DNA of 64,000 bases from Archegozetes longisetosus (lineage: Eukaryota > Arthropoda > Arachnida > Sarcoptiformes > Trhypochthoniidae): the NCBI GenBank assembly GCA_018873245.2, contig JAEMBT020000007.1, positions 5,177,129 to 5,241,128 on the forward strand. Direction: 5' to 3'. Positions within the stretch are counted from its first letter, which is position 1; every line of letters begins with the position of its first letter. The notes beneath the pieces are model-generated. The model saw only the letters and a program-made list of their open reading frames with translations. It was not told the origin of the DNA and made no database searches. Below are positions 50,017-63,012 of this stretch, piece by piece. Both the position numbers and the translations under genes were made by a program.

Positions 50017-53000
50017 AAATCCATTAATTTCTTCTCCCCATCTCATCTACTTCTCCGTATAATCCTCTTTATATCTATTTATTCTATCCATTTTAATTAA
50101 ACCTTATTTATTGCAATCTTTTTCTTCTAATTTTATGGTTTAGAAAAAGTTATTTATATGTTTTTCGAGTCTTTCGCTTCATAACGATGTGATTGAGTTA
50201 TGTTCCGAAAGAGAGGGATGTCCTCTCGAAACACCAATTTGTAGGAATATTTAGATGGCATTGTCTGACGGACAGAAGTCAGAAGATATTTTTGCAATAA
50301 TCTTAGGATCAGTTGAATGGATGGGCTAATGAGAACGGGAGCTAACAGTTGAATTAAGTGATTTATGGTGTTCAAAACTTAAATGTAATGCAAGTGATTT
50401 ACTTTTCACATTATAAGTGTGAATAAGTGCTACTTTGACCGGACCGGCATAACGAAGAAGGCGGGAGTCAAGTGGCCTTAGGCTTAAGCTATCCCTATCT
50501 TATTCATCACCTAATCTTCAACTAAAATTAAGTCCACGGTCAACTGTTTGTTTGCTTCAATTCAATATATCGCAAAGTTTTCCAAATTGGTAGTCAATTA
50601 AATATTTGGGCTGTCAATTCATACCTACTGTTCAGATGTAAGTCAAATAATTTAGGTTCTGTTTTATTAGGTATCGATTGCATTCTGTAATGAGCTACGA
50701 ATTTAACCGAAGACTAGTCTGTCGGTCAGTTTGACTATATTGTTGTTAACCTTCAGTGAAGTTTAGATGAATGCGTAGTTTGAATTTAGTATTGACTCTT
50801 TTTTCTATGTATTTGAAGTTTGGTATTTGTTATTTCTTCTAAAGAGTTTTGCTTTTCACTCACAACTAAAGTGGCATTCGATCATCGATACGTTTCATTA
50901 CTAAGCAGTTACTAGAGTTCCACTTATTATCATTGCAAATATGTATATATATGAAGCGTTTCGCTAAATATAGGACATAAGAACTAGGTTTCTGTCATTT
51001 TTGGAAAAGTGAAAATCTTCTCCCAATGCCTAAGTTTATAGATATTCGAAAAGCAATTTTTCACTCATTTTATGAATGAATCTCAAACAGACAAATTTTA
51101 TGGTAATCTTCAAATAGAAATCTTCCTAGACTAGACAATTATTACGGTGAGAATAAAAGCCAGTCTGGAGTTTGTGAGCTTTCATTTGATATAATAGAAG
51201 AAGCGTTTGTTGGTTATGTTGATTGTGTTGAGAATAGCAAATTGTATGGCACAGTCAACAGAGTATGGGATGAGTATTGTGTGACACTCGAGACTAAAAT
51301 ACAATACAATAGGATCAAAGGTGTCACCCAATTGCCAAATAGTCAGAGATAGTGAACAACTTTTTCATTTAGGAAACTTTGCATATGATTTGCATACCAT
51401 ATGAACGCCAATAAAGTTTGGTATTTGGCAAAACTTTTGGACTGAGTTGTAAAAGAGCGGACGCATAAACAGCGGGATATATGGACAATAAATGATTTAG
51501 AAGAAGATAGTGAAAAGATAATCGATAGTGGAGTGTATTGATAAGGATGGCGTACTCCTTTATCTATAATCTATTCATGGTTCCAATGTGTTTGGGAGGA
51601 GTAGTTCTTAATTGTATCGATTACTTCTCTCACTCCAATACCTCTTACAATACATACCTTTTATGTACCACTTTATCATAGCTATGCACTTTTTCATAAC
51701 TTTTGACCTCCTTCACTGTCTATTGTGAATACTTGTGCGCCTCTTATCGTCTCATCTTTTCTTTCATTCATAAGTGGCGTACTATGAGTTGTGAAGTATC
51801 GAGAGTTGACAACTTTGAAATTTTTCTTATATTGTAGTTGATCAAAATTATAAGAATATGAAAAAATGATATCATTGAATAGATGAGCAAACTTGAGTTC
51901 AAAATCGAACAATTTAAAACCCGAATCAGTTGATAAGTTTGAAAAGAATTAGACATTTTCTCAAAAAACTAAACTTTTTGCAAATGGATGGTTACGCGAC
52001 TGATTATTACTGAAACAGAAGAATGAATGTACGCCAACCTCAAATCGAAAGTGAGACCATTGTCATAGTCGATGCCATAACAGATGCTGTGTTTAGTGTT
52101 TGCCATAGATGGCGAACAAAACTAAATTGGAATGAGTAATGATCCATAACAAGAGAATGCTATCATTGAAAGCCATTTGTGCAATGCTTGCGATCAAACA
52201 TATCATACATTATAGAAATAGTAATGAATACCAGAATGTGGTTCAGTTCACTATTAAATTGTATCTCTTTCATGGGTTTGTCTCTGATTTGTAGATAAGT
52301 GTATGATGAATATGTTAGCGGTATTTCAATTGTTAGCAGTGGAGTTGAAGATATGTCACGATAAACACTTTCTTTACTGATCATGTTTTAGATATTTATT
52401 TACAACTTATTAGTGGTGTTCAAGTTAGAAACCAGAAAGTGAGTAAACCTTAGCAATTTATGCTCCTTATTGTAACGAATAAACAGCTTTGCTCATAAAT
52501 AACACTCAAGTTTTAGCCAAGTATCAGTTGACGCGAGACTAACTTCAAGTAACTACTTGTGGATTAGTCATAAAAATAATTAACATCTATTCGAGTGCCA
52601 CTCATCTAAGTTAACCCTAAAGTTACCAATACTACTTAAGTTGAAATCAGTTTTGTCAACACGAGAACTTTGATATAAGTTATAACTTTTTCAAGTAATT
52701 GCTTATGTCATGTGTACGAACGAGGCTGAAAGTGACGTAAATCATCAAGAATTGTTGAACTATTGTTCAAATAAAAAACTAAAACAAATCGACAAATTTA
52801 ATTGATTATGCCTGATATTTTAATACGAACATTGTATAAAAAGACAGCATCCCTAACATCTGTTCTGGCATAATTTTAGTTGCCATTAATGTTGCTTCAT
52901 ATAATTTATAAACTTTAAAGTTAGCAAATCCCAAGTAGCGATAATATTCATTTTGGTTAAGTAGACACTTTACCAATTAAAACCTATTGGATAACAATTT

Positions 53001-56000
53001 AAAATCTGAATTATAATCTATTTACTTTATTTTGTAACAATTATTACAATAAATTAAGAAAAGTTGATATCGTAAAATAGAGAACATTCTGAGCGAAGCT
53101 AGTGACAGATTTAAATACTCTCAGCTCCTAATGGCTTCTTCTCCGCTGTTGAAAACGTACAACACTGTATAAAAGCTAGCCGTCATATGTTTTGCCAAAT
53201 GGTTTTTGATACCACTGTCGATGAAATTCCTGGTGTACTTCTCAATGGAAACTGATTAAGCTAAAACCAACTCTCATAAATGGTTACTTTGGTAATAGAG
53301 TTATTATTAAGAAACAATTATCCAAAATATGTTCAGATCATTTAACGAAAATAAACGCCATTTCAGCTTAAGACTTAGGGTTCAAATTCAGTACAGACTT
53401 CTAAATAAAACTTAATTTCACTTAAAGTTTTGATTATCTGTTCGCGTTGAATATCACAATAAAGCGAACATCAGAAAAGTATGAATTGAAATAAGGAAAG
53501 GTGTGAGAAATTTGAGCTAAAATATAGGTAAACAAATAATAAAAGAATCAGTGAAATGAATTGATTCACTAAAAACTAGTGAATTATGAAAAAATTGGAA
53601 AGAGAGGTAAAAGTAGATGCATCGTCGTCGTGTTTCGATTTATTGATTATTGAAGTAGTTATAACTATAGCTGTAGTCATTCGTCATTGATAGGATTCTT
53701 TTAAAGTTTAAGTCTAGACCTGTGTTGAGAAGAAAATGTTACAAAAACTTCGAAGCTGTATTTATTTGATGCATTAGCCTATTACTTATTGTTAAACATT
53801 AATCAAACGTTTAGTAACAAATCAACAGATATTTAAATGTTGATTAGCATTCGCCCTAATAAGTCTGAGCGCTGAGTTTTACACTTATAGATAAAGTAAT
53901 AAAAAAATCTAATTAAGGTAGTACAATTCGAAGGCAAATTTGAAGTGATGCGTCACTAAAAGAATCTGTAGTTTTGAATGCAGCCAAACATACGTGAGGT
54001 ATCGCAAACTAGCGAATGCGTAACCAACTGCTTCAAATTGGTTGCTAACTACTTGAAAGACTTCTCTAATAAACTTAATATTAATAAAAAAATGGTTTCC
54101 TGCTTATTGTTTGACTGCAATGAAACTGATTTTTATTGATTTATAACAGGAAGAGATGCTTCAATAAAATGAGTTGAAGTATCAATTAGTGAATATATTA
54201 GATAACAAATCTAACTCTATAATAGATCTGCCTAAAGATTTGCCTAGAGATCTACCTTTATAATAAGCTGAGATTGGCAACAAGGTCACACATAATTTGA
54301 AACTCGCTATCGCAATACCGACCCTTTTCTAATTATTAATACATTCAGTCGTTGTTTAATTGCAGACTAGTTCCACTACTTGTTTGATAAAGTTGATAAT
54401 ATGAGTAAATGTTTAGTGAACTGACTGTTAGAATAATACGAAAGCAGATAAAATTGAAACTTTTTTGACTATTAGGAACGTCAAATATTGGTTATCAACT
54501 AAATTAACATAGATAGCAGAAGTTTTTACTTAAATCATGGAGACTTACTTTCTTACGACTTGCATTCGGAAAACATATTTAAGAGGTATTTAAATTGCAT
54601 TGAGAAATCAATTTCATTAAAATCTAATTTTCCGTCTAATTTTCGAAGATGAATAGTTAATTGAAGTTTGAACTTTTATAAAACCTCTGAGCGTTATTTT
54701 CCCTAATTATCACAAGTTTGAATTAAGTTGAGCCAAACGTTTTGAAACGGAGGCTATATTGTCAAGTGAAAAGTATTGATACTTGTAGTAAAAAACTGAC
54801 TTCAACAAATCTCATTCACTGTCACACGTTCAAAGACTTTTATGACTGGTTTCATAAATTAGACTCTTTTTCAATAGCAAATAAAACCAATAACAACCTA
54901 ATGACTTGACTAAAATGAGTTTATTATCGCAAACATATTAAAGGGTAATTTCAATTTAGACGTTATGTTAAGTAACAGTGAAAATTTTTGAATGACTAAG
55001 TTTTTACGCTGGTTACTATATCAAAGTATAAACCTAATTTTGAAAATGAACCCTATATTTGATGCTCATTGTATAAAATATTGGCGTAAAAACAATAGAG
55101 AATTTGATAAAGTTATAATTAAGCAAAATGAGACTTACAAACTTATAATTAATGTGGTAAGCTTTATTTATTGTACAGATTATCGCCACAGTAAGTATAG
55201 TTAGATTTAAAATAAGTTTTTGTATTTTTCAGTTCATTGTCAAATCATTTTTGTCTAATCTATTCATAATCTAAAGAGACAGATTTACCATCAGTCACTA
55301 TGTTTATTATTAAAAGTGAGACCCATTCCTCTAATCTGACGTTGATTCCATAGAACCATTTCTCGATCATGACCCTTAAACTATTACAGTAACCAGAAAC
55401 TTCTTACGTGTTAGATCATTACCTGTTGCACTCATTGTTCTCCTATAACTTTTTACTAAATATGTTTCACTATTACTGCGACCCTTTTCTTCATATTAGA
55501 CTTAAAGTTAACTTATAGTCAGAAAGAGTTTAAATTATTTTATTTTTGCATTAGAATTAGTTTCAAAGTTTTGTTCAATCACTTTATTTTCAGCTGAATT
55601 CAATTTGATTCAAATATTTGTTTTATTATCCAATCATTTCAGTCCTAAGGATTTTGCATCAATTTTCAAATTTGTATTCTCATTGACCTCAGTTCTTAGT
55701 TAGCTCTCATTTGGACTAAATGACAAATTCTTAAGTTTTTGAGCAAGTCTATGATCAATTGTCCTACTTGTTTGAATCAAACTCAGCACTAGTTTGTCTA
55801 GTTGTTTTTGCAATTTAGAAGGAAGATTGCTGAAAAAATGAAGAATATCTTTACTTCAAACATTGTGTTTGTTTGCCATTCATTTTTTGTAGTTTATTCT
55901 AATTCTTATTTGTGTTGAAGGAGTTTTCAAGTAATTTCTAAGATTATAATTATTCAAACCTCTAACTAATCCTTATTTTTCTGCATCATGATTTGCTAAT

Positions 56001-56248
56001 CTAAACTTTCTTTAAGTATGAATTTTCTGCAGAATAGAAGCTTTGAATTGGAAAATATTGAGATATGACGAAATCTTGTTTTTGATGTCTAATTTGACGC
56101 GCTTTTACGCAAACGGTATCTCGAGCACAACGAAGGCAACAATAATATTAATGCTTTCATTCATTTTGAGATGTTATTTAAATATTCTAATACGAAAATA
56201 TATGGTTTAACATCATTTTCATATTGACGGAAAACTAAAACTTTCTAA

Positions 56249-56539
56249 ATGACAGATAATACAACAAATGATTCTCAAGTCATTCAAACTAATAGTGAAC
56301 TGAAATCTAGAATAAATTGTTCAAAAACTAATGAGGGAATCGATCATGTTTTAAGTGAAGAACATTTGATTCGACTATCTGTTATAAAGTGTCAAAAGAA
56401 AATCTTAACAATAATGTCTTTGCTCACAATTTTTATCATTTTCCTAACAATTTGGTTCGGATGCGAGTGGGCTTATTGTGGTAATTGCGACGATTCTGAA
56501 GATATGAAGACACTGACAGCTCCTTCTGTCTATTTATAA
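56249..56539 (+). CDS. Small single-pass membrane protein, 96 residues
   Basis: The ATG at 56249 follows an AT-rich leader. Residues 1-48 are polar with two N-glycosylation-type sites (NTT, NDS, near residues 4-8). A 20-residue hydrophobic helix spans about 52-70 (ILTIMSLLTIFIIFLTIWFG). The short tail holds three cysteines (CEWAYCGNC) and acidic residues. Topology is probably one pass; a type II or signal-anchor orientation is likely because the helix is not N-terminal. No family recognised. It converges with the minus-strand gene ending at 56644, only 104 bp away. No clear AATAAA follows, so a further 3' exon cannot be excluded. Confidence 0.5.
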   Translation: MTDNTTNDSQVIQTNSELKSRINCSKTNEGIDHVLSEEHLIRLSVIKCQKKILTIMSLLTIFIIFLTIWFGCEWAYCGNCDDSEDMKTLTAPSVYL

Positions 56540-56643
56540 GAAATTTATTTTAGAAATATATATTATTTTACTTTCCGTTAGATATACAACATTGTGTCAA
56601 TTTAAATATAAACTGAAAGTTTCAAACTAATTGAATATAAGTT

Positions 56644-57545
56644 TTATTTGTTGCTATCTCTTCTATCACAGTTCACATTACAATAGAATGAATAAACTGC
56701 TGAACAAACATTTGTTGCTTCAGTTTCACTCGAGACTCCCATCGATAGCAAAGATGACTCGCATTGTTTAAGTGCTGAAGGAGTTAGCATTGTCTTATTG
56801 TCGACTTTAAAAGCAATATGCGTTTCATTTTTGTATATCTTTAATGAATTTTCAGTAAAGTTGAAAATAACTCTGGGTGAGTCAACCTCTTTGCTTATCA
56901 ATTCTTGTTTGGCAACCAACTTATCTAGGTTTGACTCAGTTTCCAAAGTAGTGCCAGTTTTTGCACTGAAAATGAAATAAAAATAATCAAATTGAAGCTT
57001 AAGCTTTGAGAAGTTAGTTTTTCTACGCATCGTGGAGCAAGTACTATAAAGTAGTATCTGTAGTGTTATATGAATTAGAGATGGCGCATAATAGCACTTT
57101 AAACACGGTATAGCAAACTAACTGACTGAAACTTATTTCAAGTCTAGAAAATATAATTAGCTTTTTAATAGCTAATAATCAAAAGCTAATAGAAAGCATT
57201 CTCACTTCGAATAAACACTATCTTTTGCTTCTACTCTCTTTAACATCGATCCATTTCCACTTTGAATGCTTGAAGTGTTTTCGTTAGTTGTTGAACTTCT
57301 ATTTCCATATATTTTTCTCAATCCGATGATGTTACCGATGAAAACATTGACATTTATGTGAGTATTAGTCAAGTTTTTGTCTAAGATAAGAGTTTAAAAA
57401 TTATTGAATTTGCGTAAAGAATTGAGATAAAATGTAATACATAACTCTTATTACTATTTAAATATTCTACTATACTTGATTCACATATAAGTAATAACGT
57501 CAAAATTATGATAAATGTACAAATAGTCTTAACCGTTTGGGCCAT
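56644..57545 (-). CDS. Secreted protein of unknown family, three exons
   Basis: Minus-strand exons 57545-57455, 57380-57206 and 56965-56644 join in phases 1 and 2 and give 195 residues. Exon 1 is a signal peptide (MAQTVKTICTFIIILTLLLI, cut near CESS). Exon 2 is Asn/Ser/Thr-rich with several N-glycosylation sites (NLT, NRS, NTS, NGS). Exon 3 has NFT, NET and NKT sites and a C-terminal Cys cluster (QCESSLLSMG, TNVCSAVYSFYCNVNCD) that could form disulfides. The stop TAA lies inside the poly(A) hexamer AATAAA (56648-56643 on minus), so the 3' UTR must be very short. The donor of exon 1 (AATA|GTAATA) is the weakest junction; GTTATG five bases on would also keep the frame. Not recognised as any known family. 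Confidence 0.6.
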
Positions 57546-57943
57546 TTTTTCCAACTAACTCGCCAAAATTAATGCTCACGTTTAGTGTTTACTCAAATAT
57601 CCTTCTATTAAAGAGTAAATCCGGTATTTTTCCCATGGGATCTACTTAGTTTTTCTTAATACTTGATACCTAAACTTACTTTTCATTTATGTTCAGTGTG
57701 ATTTTATTTGTCTTGAAAGATAGAAATCAAATTAATGTGAATTCGCATTCATGTAAATCAATCATAATGCAATACACTCATTTTGCATTGGTTCACTGCA
57801 ATCTCTCGAGCTTTGCTATGGACTCAGTTGTATTGTTGTAAATGATAACTATGTTAAGATTAAGGTTAGGCAATACTGGTTGCAGCAGATCTAGACCTAA
57901 ACTTAATAAAGTATTGTTGGTGCGAATCATTTGCAACAATGAA

Positions 57944-58735
57944 GTGTGTCCACGGTTTACTTCCGATTGACCAACAAATGAAAGACCAAAAACCAAAAGC
58001 ACAACAAGAAAAGCCCAACAAATAAAAGACCAACAATTAAATGACCAACAAATAAATGCCCAACAAATTAAATCTCTTAATTTATCAAATAATTAAATAA
58101 ACATCTGCTTTTAGATTATTGAACAAGTCACATTTATAAGATGTTTTATAGATTTCAAAAAAAGGGCCTTCAAATTTTGAATTTTCTGAAAACTTCTTAT
58201 TAGTAATGCACTGATATTCACTCTTATTTTCCAATAATGCAATTTTTTGTCTAATTTTGTCAGTAGAAAAAAAACATTACTTAAGCATTGCTTAAATGAA
58301 CTGCATACAATAATAACCTTAGCATAAATTTGTTGGGCATTTATTTATTGGGCTTATTTTGTTGGGCTTTTAGTTTTTGGTCTTTTATTTATTGGTCAAT
58401 CGGGAGGACACCGTGTCCACTAACTGTTGTAACATACATATAAATGAATTCTTAAGTTAATCCCTAAACAGATATACAACAAGCACTTACATATGAGTGT
58501 TATCAGTACTATTATCATGCTGTCATAGCAGACACCATAAGTTTATGAAAGGTTATGGATAACTTAATTTTTGATTCAAACATTGTATTTATAAATGAAA
58601 GACATTTTTGGATCAATTTTTGAAAATTAAATCACCGGTTCTTAACATTATTTGTTGCTGAAACCAAGCCAAACCTGTTGTAACAGTATCTTTCTACTTA
58701 GTTGATTTGCGTGTTCTAACAGTTAGTGGACACAC
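57944..58735. mobile_element. Nested foldback elements with GTGTCCAC ends
   Basis: The whole block is bounded by a perfect 10-bp inverted repeat GTGTGTCCAC / GTGGACACAC. Inside are two units. Unit A (about 57946-58410) has long imperfect arms, 57963-58069 against 58327-58403, made of repeated GACCAA(C/T)AAATAAA and GCCCAACAAA strings. Unit B (58413-58733) has 16-bp perfect ends GTGTCCACTAACTGTT. The join GGACACCGTGTCC is itself a palindrome. No transposase frame. The open frame at 57793-58002 on minus runs into unit A and is not taken as a gene. Confidence 0.75.
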
Positions 58736-59311
58736 GTTACAGTTCACAAGCCACAACCGTTTCATTGACACCAGGTTAGGTGTGACTTAATCTTTGCTAA
58801 ACATCTCTAATAGCATTTTTATGGTTTTTCAGAAGACTCCGGTTCAAATTGAAAACATGAACAATTATCGTTACTAATGCATACGATTTATGAATCTTGT
58901 TATGACATACAGTTGGACTTATCGCGGAGATCACAAACAAGACTATAAAGGCATCTTATAAACAATGTTTATAAGCAATTCCAAACACGAGTCACCGAAA
59001 CAAACATTTATTTGTATTCATTTCTATTATACTCCAACAATTCAAAGTCATTTCAGTTAAAAAACTATTCTTTGGCAGCAGTTCTAAGAAATCAGAGATT
59101 GGATCAAATCCTTAGAAATGCTAACAAACATAAATACCATCGAACAAACCAATCAGTCAATATGAACAAGTGAAAGAAATGTTTTTTGTTCCGAAGACTA
59201 AGAAGTATTGGTGTATCTGAATATTTATCGATTACGTCACTTGTGGCTTCTGGTTTAGTCTATTCGATTACTAAAAAGCATTCAGATTGACATTTTTCAA
59301 AACTAATCTCT

Positions 59312-59575
59312 TCAAACATTTGTTAATTGTTTCATCTTTTCAGTAGGCTTAACCTCAAACCTTCCTTCAATTAGATAAAGCCTTATATTAAAAAGTATTT
59401 TTTGCCTCAGACAATAAAAATTCGTTAATGAGTGACGAATACAGAAGTTGTTGAAAATTTTGCCATTACTTTCTTCATAAGTAAGCTGGTGACTATCGTC
59501 CACACCGCTTTCCATGCTATCGAATATGGTCTTATCAAACCCATACCAACAAGACAACAAATTCAAGAACAAGTT
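59312..59575 (-). CDS. Weak candidate terminal exon
   Basis: Acceptor tttaatttttag precedes 59575 on the minus strand. The frame runs 87 codons to TGA. It contains FDSMESGVDDSHQLTYEESN, then RHSLTNFYCLRQKILF and YLIEGRFEVKPTEKM, a composition more protein-like than most chance frames here. No family recognised and no partner exon identified. The frame at 60046-60231 on minus, rich in Ser/Arg/Leu, is a possible but unproven upstream partner. Confidence 0.28.
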   Translation of the reverse strand, partial: NLFLNLLSCWYGFDKTIFDSMESGVDDSHQLTYEESNGKIFNNFCIRHSLTNFYCLRQKILFNIRLYLIEGRFEVKPTEKMKQLTNV

Positions 59576-61947
59576 CTAAAAATTAAATAGGAGAAAACTC
59601 GAAGACAACCATTATTACGATTGAACCAATTTTTTGAATACTGGTTCAATGCTTTAAAGATTATTAATTTTATACTATTTTAGGTTATTTACAAGTTTAT
59701 TCTGTGAAATATAGTTCTATTTAATTGCGTGTCAGGTTGGAATGGCTTTAGGTTATTGATCCTGCCACACATGACTTCAAATTGATGAAAATTTTAAAAT
59801 AATTTCCAAAGTATTTACCTTAAAGTGTCCACTAATTTAGTAAAGTTTTGTCATTCGATAGAGTGCTTTATTTTGTTAAGCGGATTTACAGCTGTTCAGT
59901 GTACTTTGCAGGATATAAGCATTCAATCCATTAATACGTGCAAGTAGTCAGAGTCTCATTTCCGGGTTAGTCACTTTACTTTAAGTTTAGTTTTGTTTAC
60001 AACTCTTTAAAACAACTAAATGGGCACAATCTTTACCTCATTTTTCTAATGTTTAATTAAAAAACAAAAAATTTTGTTAATTTGAAACATTTTGGAGAGA
60101 TGTCGAAGTTGAGTCGATTGCCTTGTTATTTGATGATTTGTTTCGTAAAAAGGCACAAGTTTTGGTACCGAAGAAGCAGATCTTCTAAGCGTGAGGGTAT
60201 TATCGCAACTTTGCGGTAGAGATCGCTCCATACGCTATTGGGTACCAAAATCGGTTACAAATATAACAGTTTTCAAACACAAAAACTTTCAAACTTTCAG
60301 TCACACTCTGAGACACGTCAGCGTTTTAAGACTTTATATGCTATCTGAAATGACTTTAGAGGCAAAGCATAAACTAATTCTGATTGAACATTTTTATAAC
60401 TAGTTTCTTACTAATATTCTGCTTGGAATCAAACGAAATAAAATACAATAAATAAAATTGTTGCGTAAGACAACTTTTAAATCTTATAACAACTCTATTT
60501 TTGTGTTTTTTGCCGAGAAATTAGAAAATTGTCAACAAATTTAATTCTTTAATGCAAATAAGTTTAAATCAGTACAACTCTTGTATTAGAATGATTTTTA
60601 GGAACTCTATAACAAAACTATCTAGCTCTAGAGATAAAGTAATTTCTGTTTCAATTGATATAAGCGCTCAACCTTTGAATCTTTTGATTTAACATTCAAC
60701 TTCTCGAATAAGTTTTGGCCAAAACTACTTAAGCGCTCTTCCGGGCCTAATTCTAAAATCGATGGAAAAACACTTAAATTAGGTTAATCAATAAAGTACA
60801 GAATGAAACAAATATATTTTGAAAGAAACTTTATAACTTTTATGAATTTATAGAAGGAACAAATTTTTGGCATATTCAGAGTTGTGATTTGCAAATGCAA
60901 ATTATTTGATCGCAGTAATAGAGTATTGATCAGAACTAAATGTTAGATTCGTTAATGTTATAAGGTACTAGTACTCTAATTTTAAAAATCACTAAAATAA
61001 GCCTAACGTTTTCAATTATTTCAATAATCTATCTATTTGTTTGATAATTTGTCGATTTATGGATTTTCATAAACCATTCAATCGTATAGATCTGATGCAC
61101 AAATATTTGTTTTAAAGTATGCGCCAAGTTTCAAATTACAGAGCATTCAAAGTATTACCGAATGTTGAATCAAGAGTTTAGAAATCAAGAATAAAAAATA
61201 GCGAAAACATTTTCCCATTTTTAATATCAAAAGTTACGAAATGTGTATTGAAAATGATTAAAACTTTTTGCCACAAACACTTATCATTTTTGGTAAAAGA
61301 CATTTATTTAGCTCTCTTCTTCACGAATTAGCATAATTTTAGCGATTTTTCATCAATTTTGGGTTTAGTGCTAAAAGAGCGTCAAAGGAATGACTGCCAT
61401 AAGTTTCTACTCTTTTCAACATGAAAATTCTAATGCCTACAGGCTTGCACTTTTATGTTCAAATACCTTTAGGGGGCCCAAGCCCCCTCTGTCCAGCCTA
61501 GCTACAGGTGTGGCGCAAACAATAGGAATAAGGTAAAACAGAAGTTGAACAATTTTTTATAACCTGACAAAGAGTTATAAAACTTGATGAGATGTTAAGC
61601 AGTGACACTAAGGCAAAAAAGAAATTAACTTTGCAAGAATTTACCAACTACTCATATTTGAAATATTTACCACTTTTTCATTAGTTCTGCTTTGTTGCCC
61701 ATTCACTTTCTATTTCTATTTTCTTTTCTCGTCTACTTTCATAAGTAGTCTTTCCCAAAAGATTTTTGCGAACAACTCAAATAAATATTCCATTAAAAGG
61801 TTTCGCATTACGCGAATCTAACCAAACAGTATTTCATTGACTTATATTGGATGGAGAAATAAATCACATTTTGATTATTATGTGAAAAGAAGTTAGAATA
61901 AGTTTTATATGATTGCTCATATCATCTGAAGAATATATGTTGTGTGT
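59576..61947. other. Intergenic, mostly unrecognised
   Basis: AT-rich. A short GC-rich string at 61470-61505 (GGGGGCCCAAGCCCCC followed by TCTGTCCAGCCTAGCTAC) resembles the end of a hAT-type element, but I found no matching other end. Confidence 0.4.
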
Positions 61948-62165
61948 TTACAACACATAGTTTAGTTCAATCAATCCAATAAGTAATTGTATGACTGGTT
62001 CGTCTTTCAAACGGAAACCTATTTCTTTAGGTCCGAGTACAACAAACGTGACGCGAATCACTACAGAATACATTATCTCCTGCTCTATCCAACCAATTCT
62101 AAACGCATGCTTTTCACTTATCTTATGGAAGAATGTGTCCCATAATAAGTGCTGAATTACCAATA
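61948..62165 (-). CDS. Weak candidate exon
   Basis: Downstream of acceptor-like gacaattacag on minus, the frame reads SLLLVIQHLLWDTFFHKISE, then IGWIEQEIMYSVVIRV and VLGPKEIGFRLKDEP, and ends GLIELNYVL-stop. Codon composition is better than background. No domain recognised, and no upstream exon found to 62634. Confidence 0.25.
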
Positions 62166-62634
62166 ATAAGCTGTAATTGTCGAGAAATATGGACAATAAT
62201 ATACATAGTTCCAGATTGTATCTAATGGATTATGCTGTTTTCAACCAATCAACCAATATACGGCCACAACAAGTCCTTTCTTAACAATAATAGTAACTCA
62301 TAAGAACAGCCTCATATTAAGTTTGAAAGTAAAGCTTTCATAAAGACCACTCAGCTCTATTAAGAGTATATCAAATAACTTTTATTTTCTTTCAAATAAG
62401 ACTTCAATCAACATCGTGAATAGAATAAAAGATAACCTTTCTTTTGTTTCAATATTAGCATGTTTTCTATCTAAATATAGTTTGACTATTTTTTCTGAGT
62501 CAAAATTTTCTTTGTTTATGGCCTAATGCAGCAAAACATCTTTAATCTGAAAGTATCTACAAATCTGTAAATTTACTATTGAATCATGAGTGGAGACAAA
62601 GAGTGCTCAAATCTATCAAAAGTAATTGGTACTA

Positions 62635-63012
62635 CCAGGTCGTACAGAAAGTTTTAAAGTGCAAGCGTCTTATCAAAGAAAAATTGATCTCGAGTCGGTC
62701 ATTGAATTAGTTATTATTTCAAACCTAAAACTTATTATTTTCATCAAAGTCGAATTAATAGGTTTTATTTTTTAACAATTTAAACTTCGGCTCAACATAA
62801 CTTTCCAAATATTTTAATGGATCTCAGTCGAGAGTACGTTCGGAAAATTGTTGAGTCGTAGGGTTTAAATTGTCAAAAATAAAAACTATTAATTCGACTT
62901 CGATGAAAATAATAGGTTTTAGGTTTGAAATAATAACTAATTCAATGACCGACTCGAGATCAATTTTTCTTTGATAAGACGCTTGCACTTTAAAACTTTC
63001 TGAACGACCTGG
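62635..63012. mobile_element. Palindromic mariner-type MITE, 378 bp
   Basis: Ends CCAGGTCGTACAGAAAGTTT and its near-perfect inverse, with TA on both sides (62633-62634, 63013-63014). The arms extend about 140 bp (62635-62775 and 62875-63012) around a short unmatched centre. Non-coding. Confidence 0.92.

Larger units (their letters stand above)
41879..56248. other. 14-kb gene desert downstream of the huckebein-like gene
   Basis: AT-rich with no supported gene. Contents: a 22-bp tandem repeat (about 49949-50016) and a direct duplication of CTTGTTGTAGGCGG-like sequence near 43735-43785. Weak open stretches lie at 45617-45859 (+, hydrophobic, ends MNTFEEKRKAINMLAKRHAW) and 47700-47960 (-, starts with a hydrophobic leader and holds an acceptor-like tttttag). 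Deserts beside patterning genes often contain enhancers, but none can be called here. Confidence 0.45.

Noticed and set aside
57793-58002. Minus-strand 69-codon frame
   Set aside because: Its start lies in the repeated arm of the foldback element; no independent evidence of coding.
61470-61505. GC-rich hAT-like terminus
   Set aside because: No matching opposite end or target duplication found, so no element is called.
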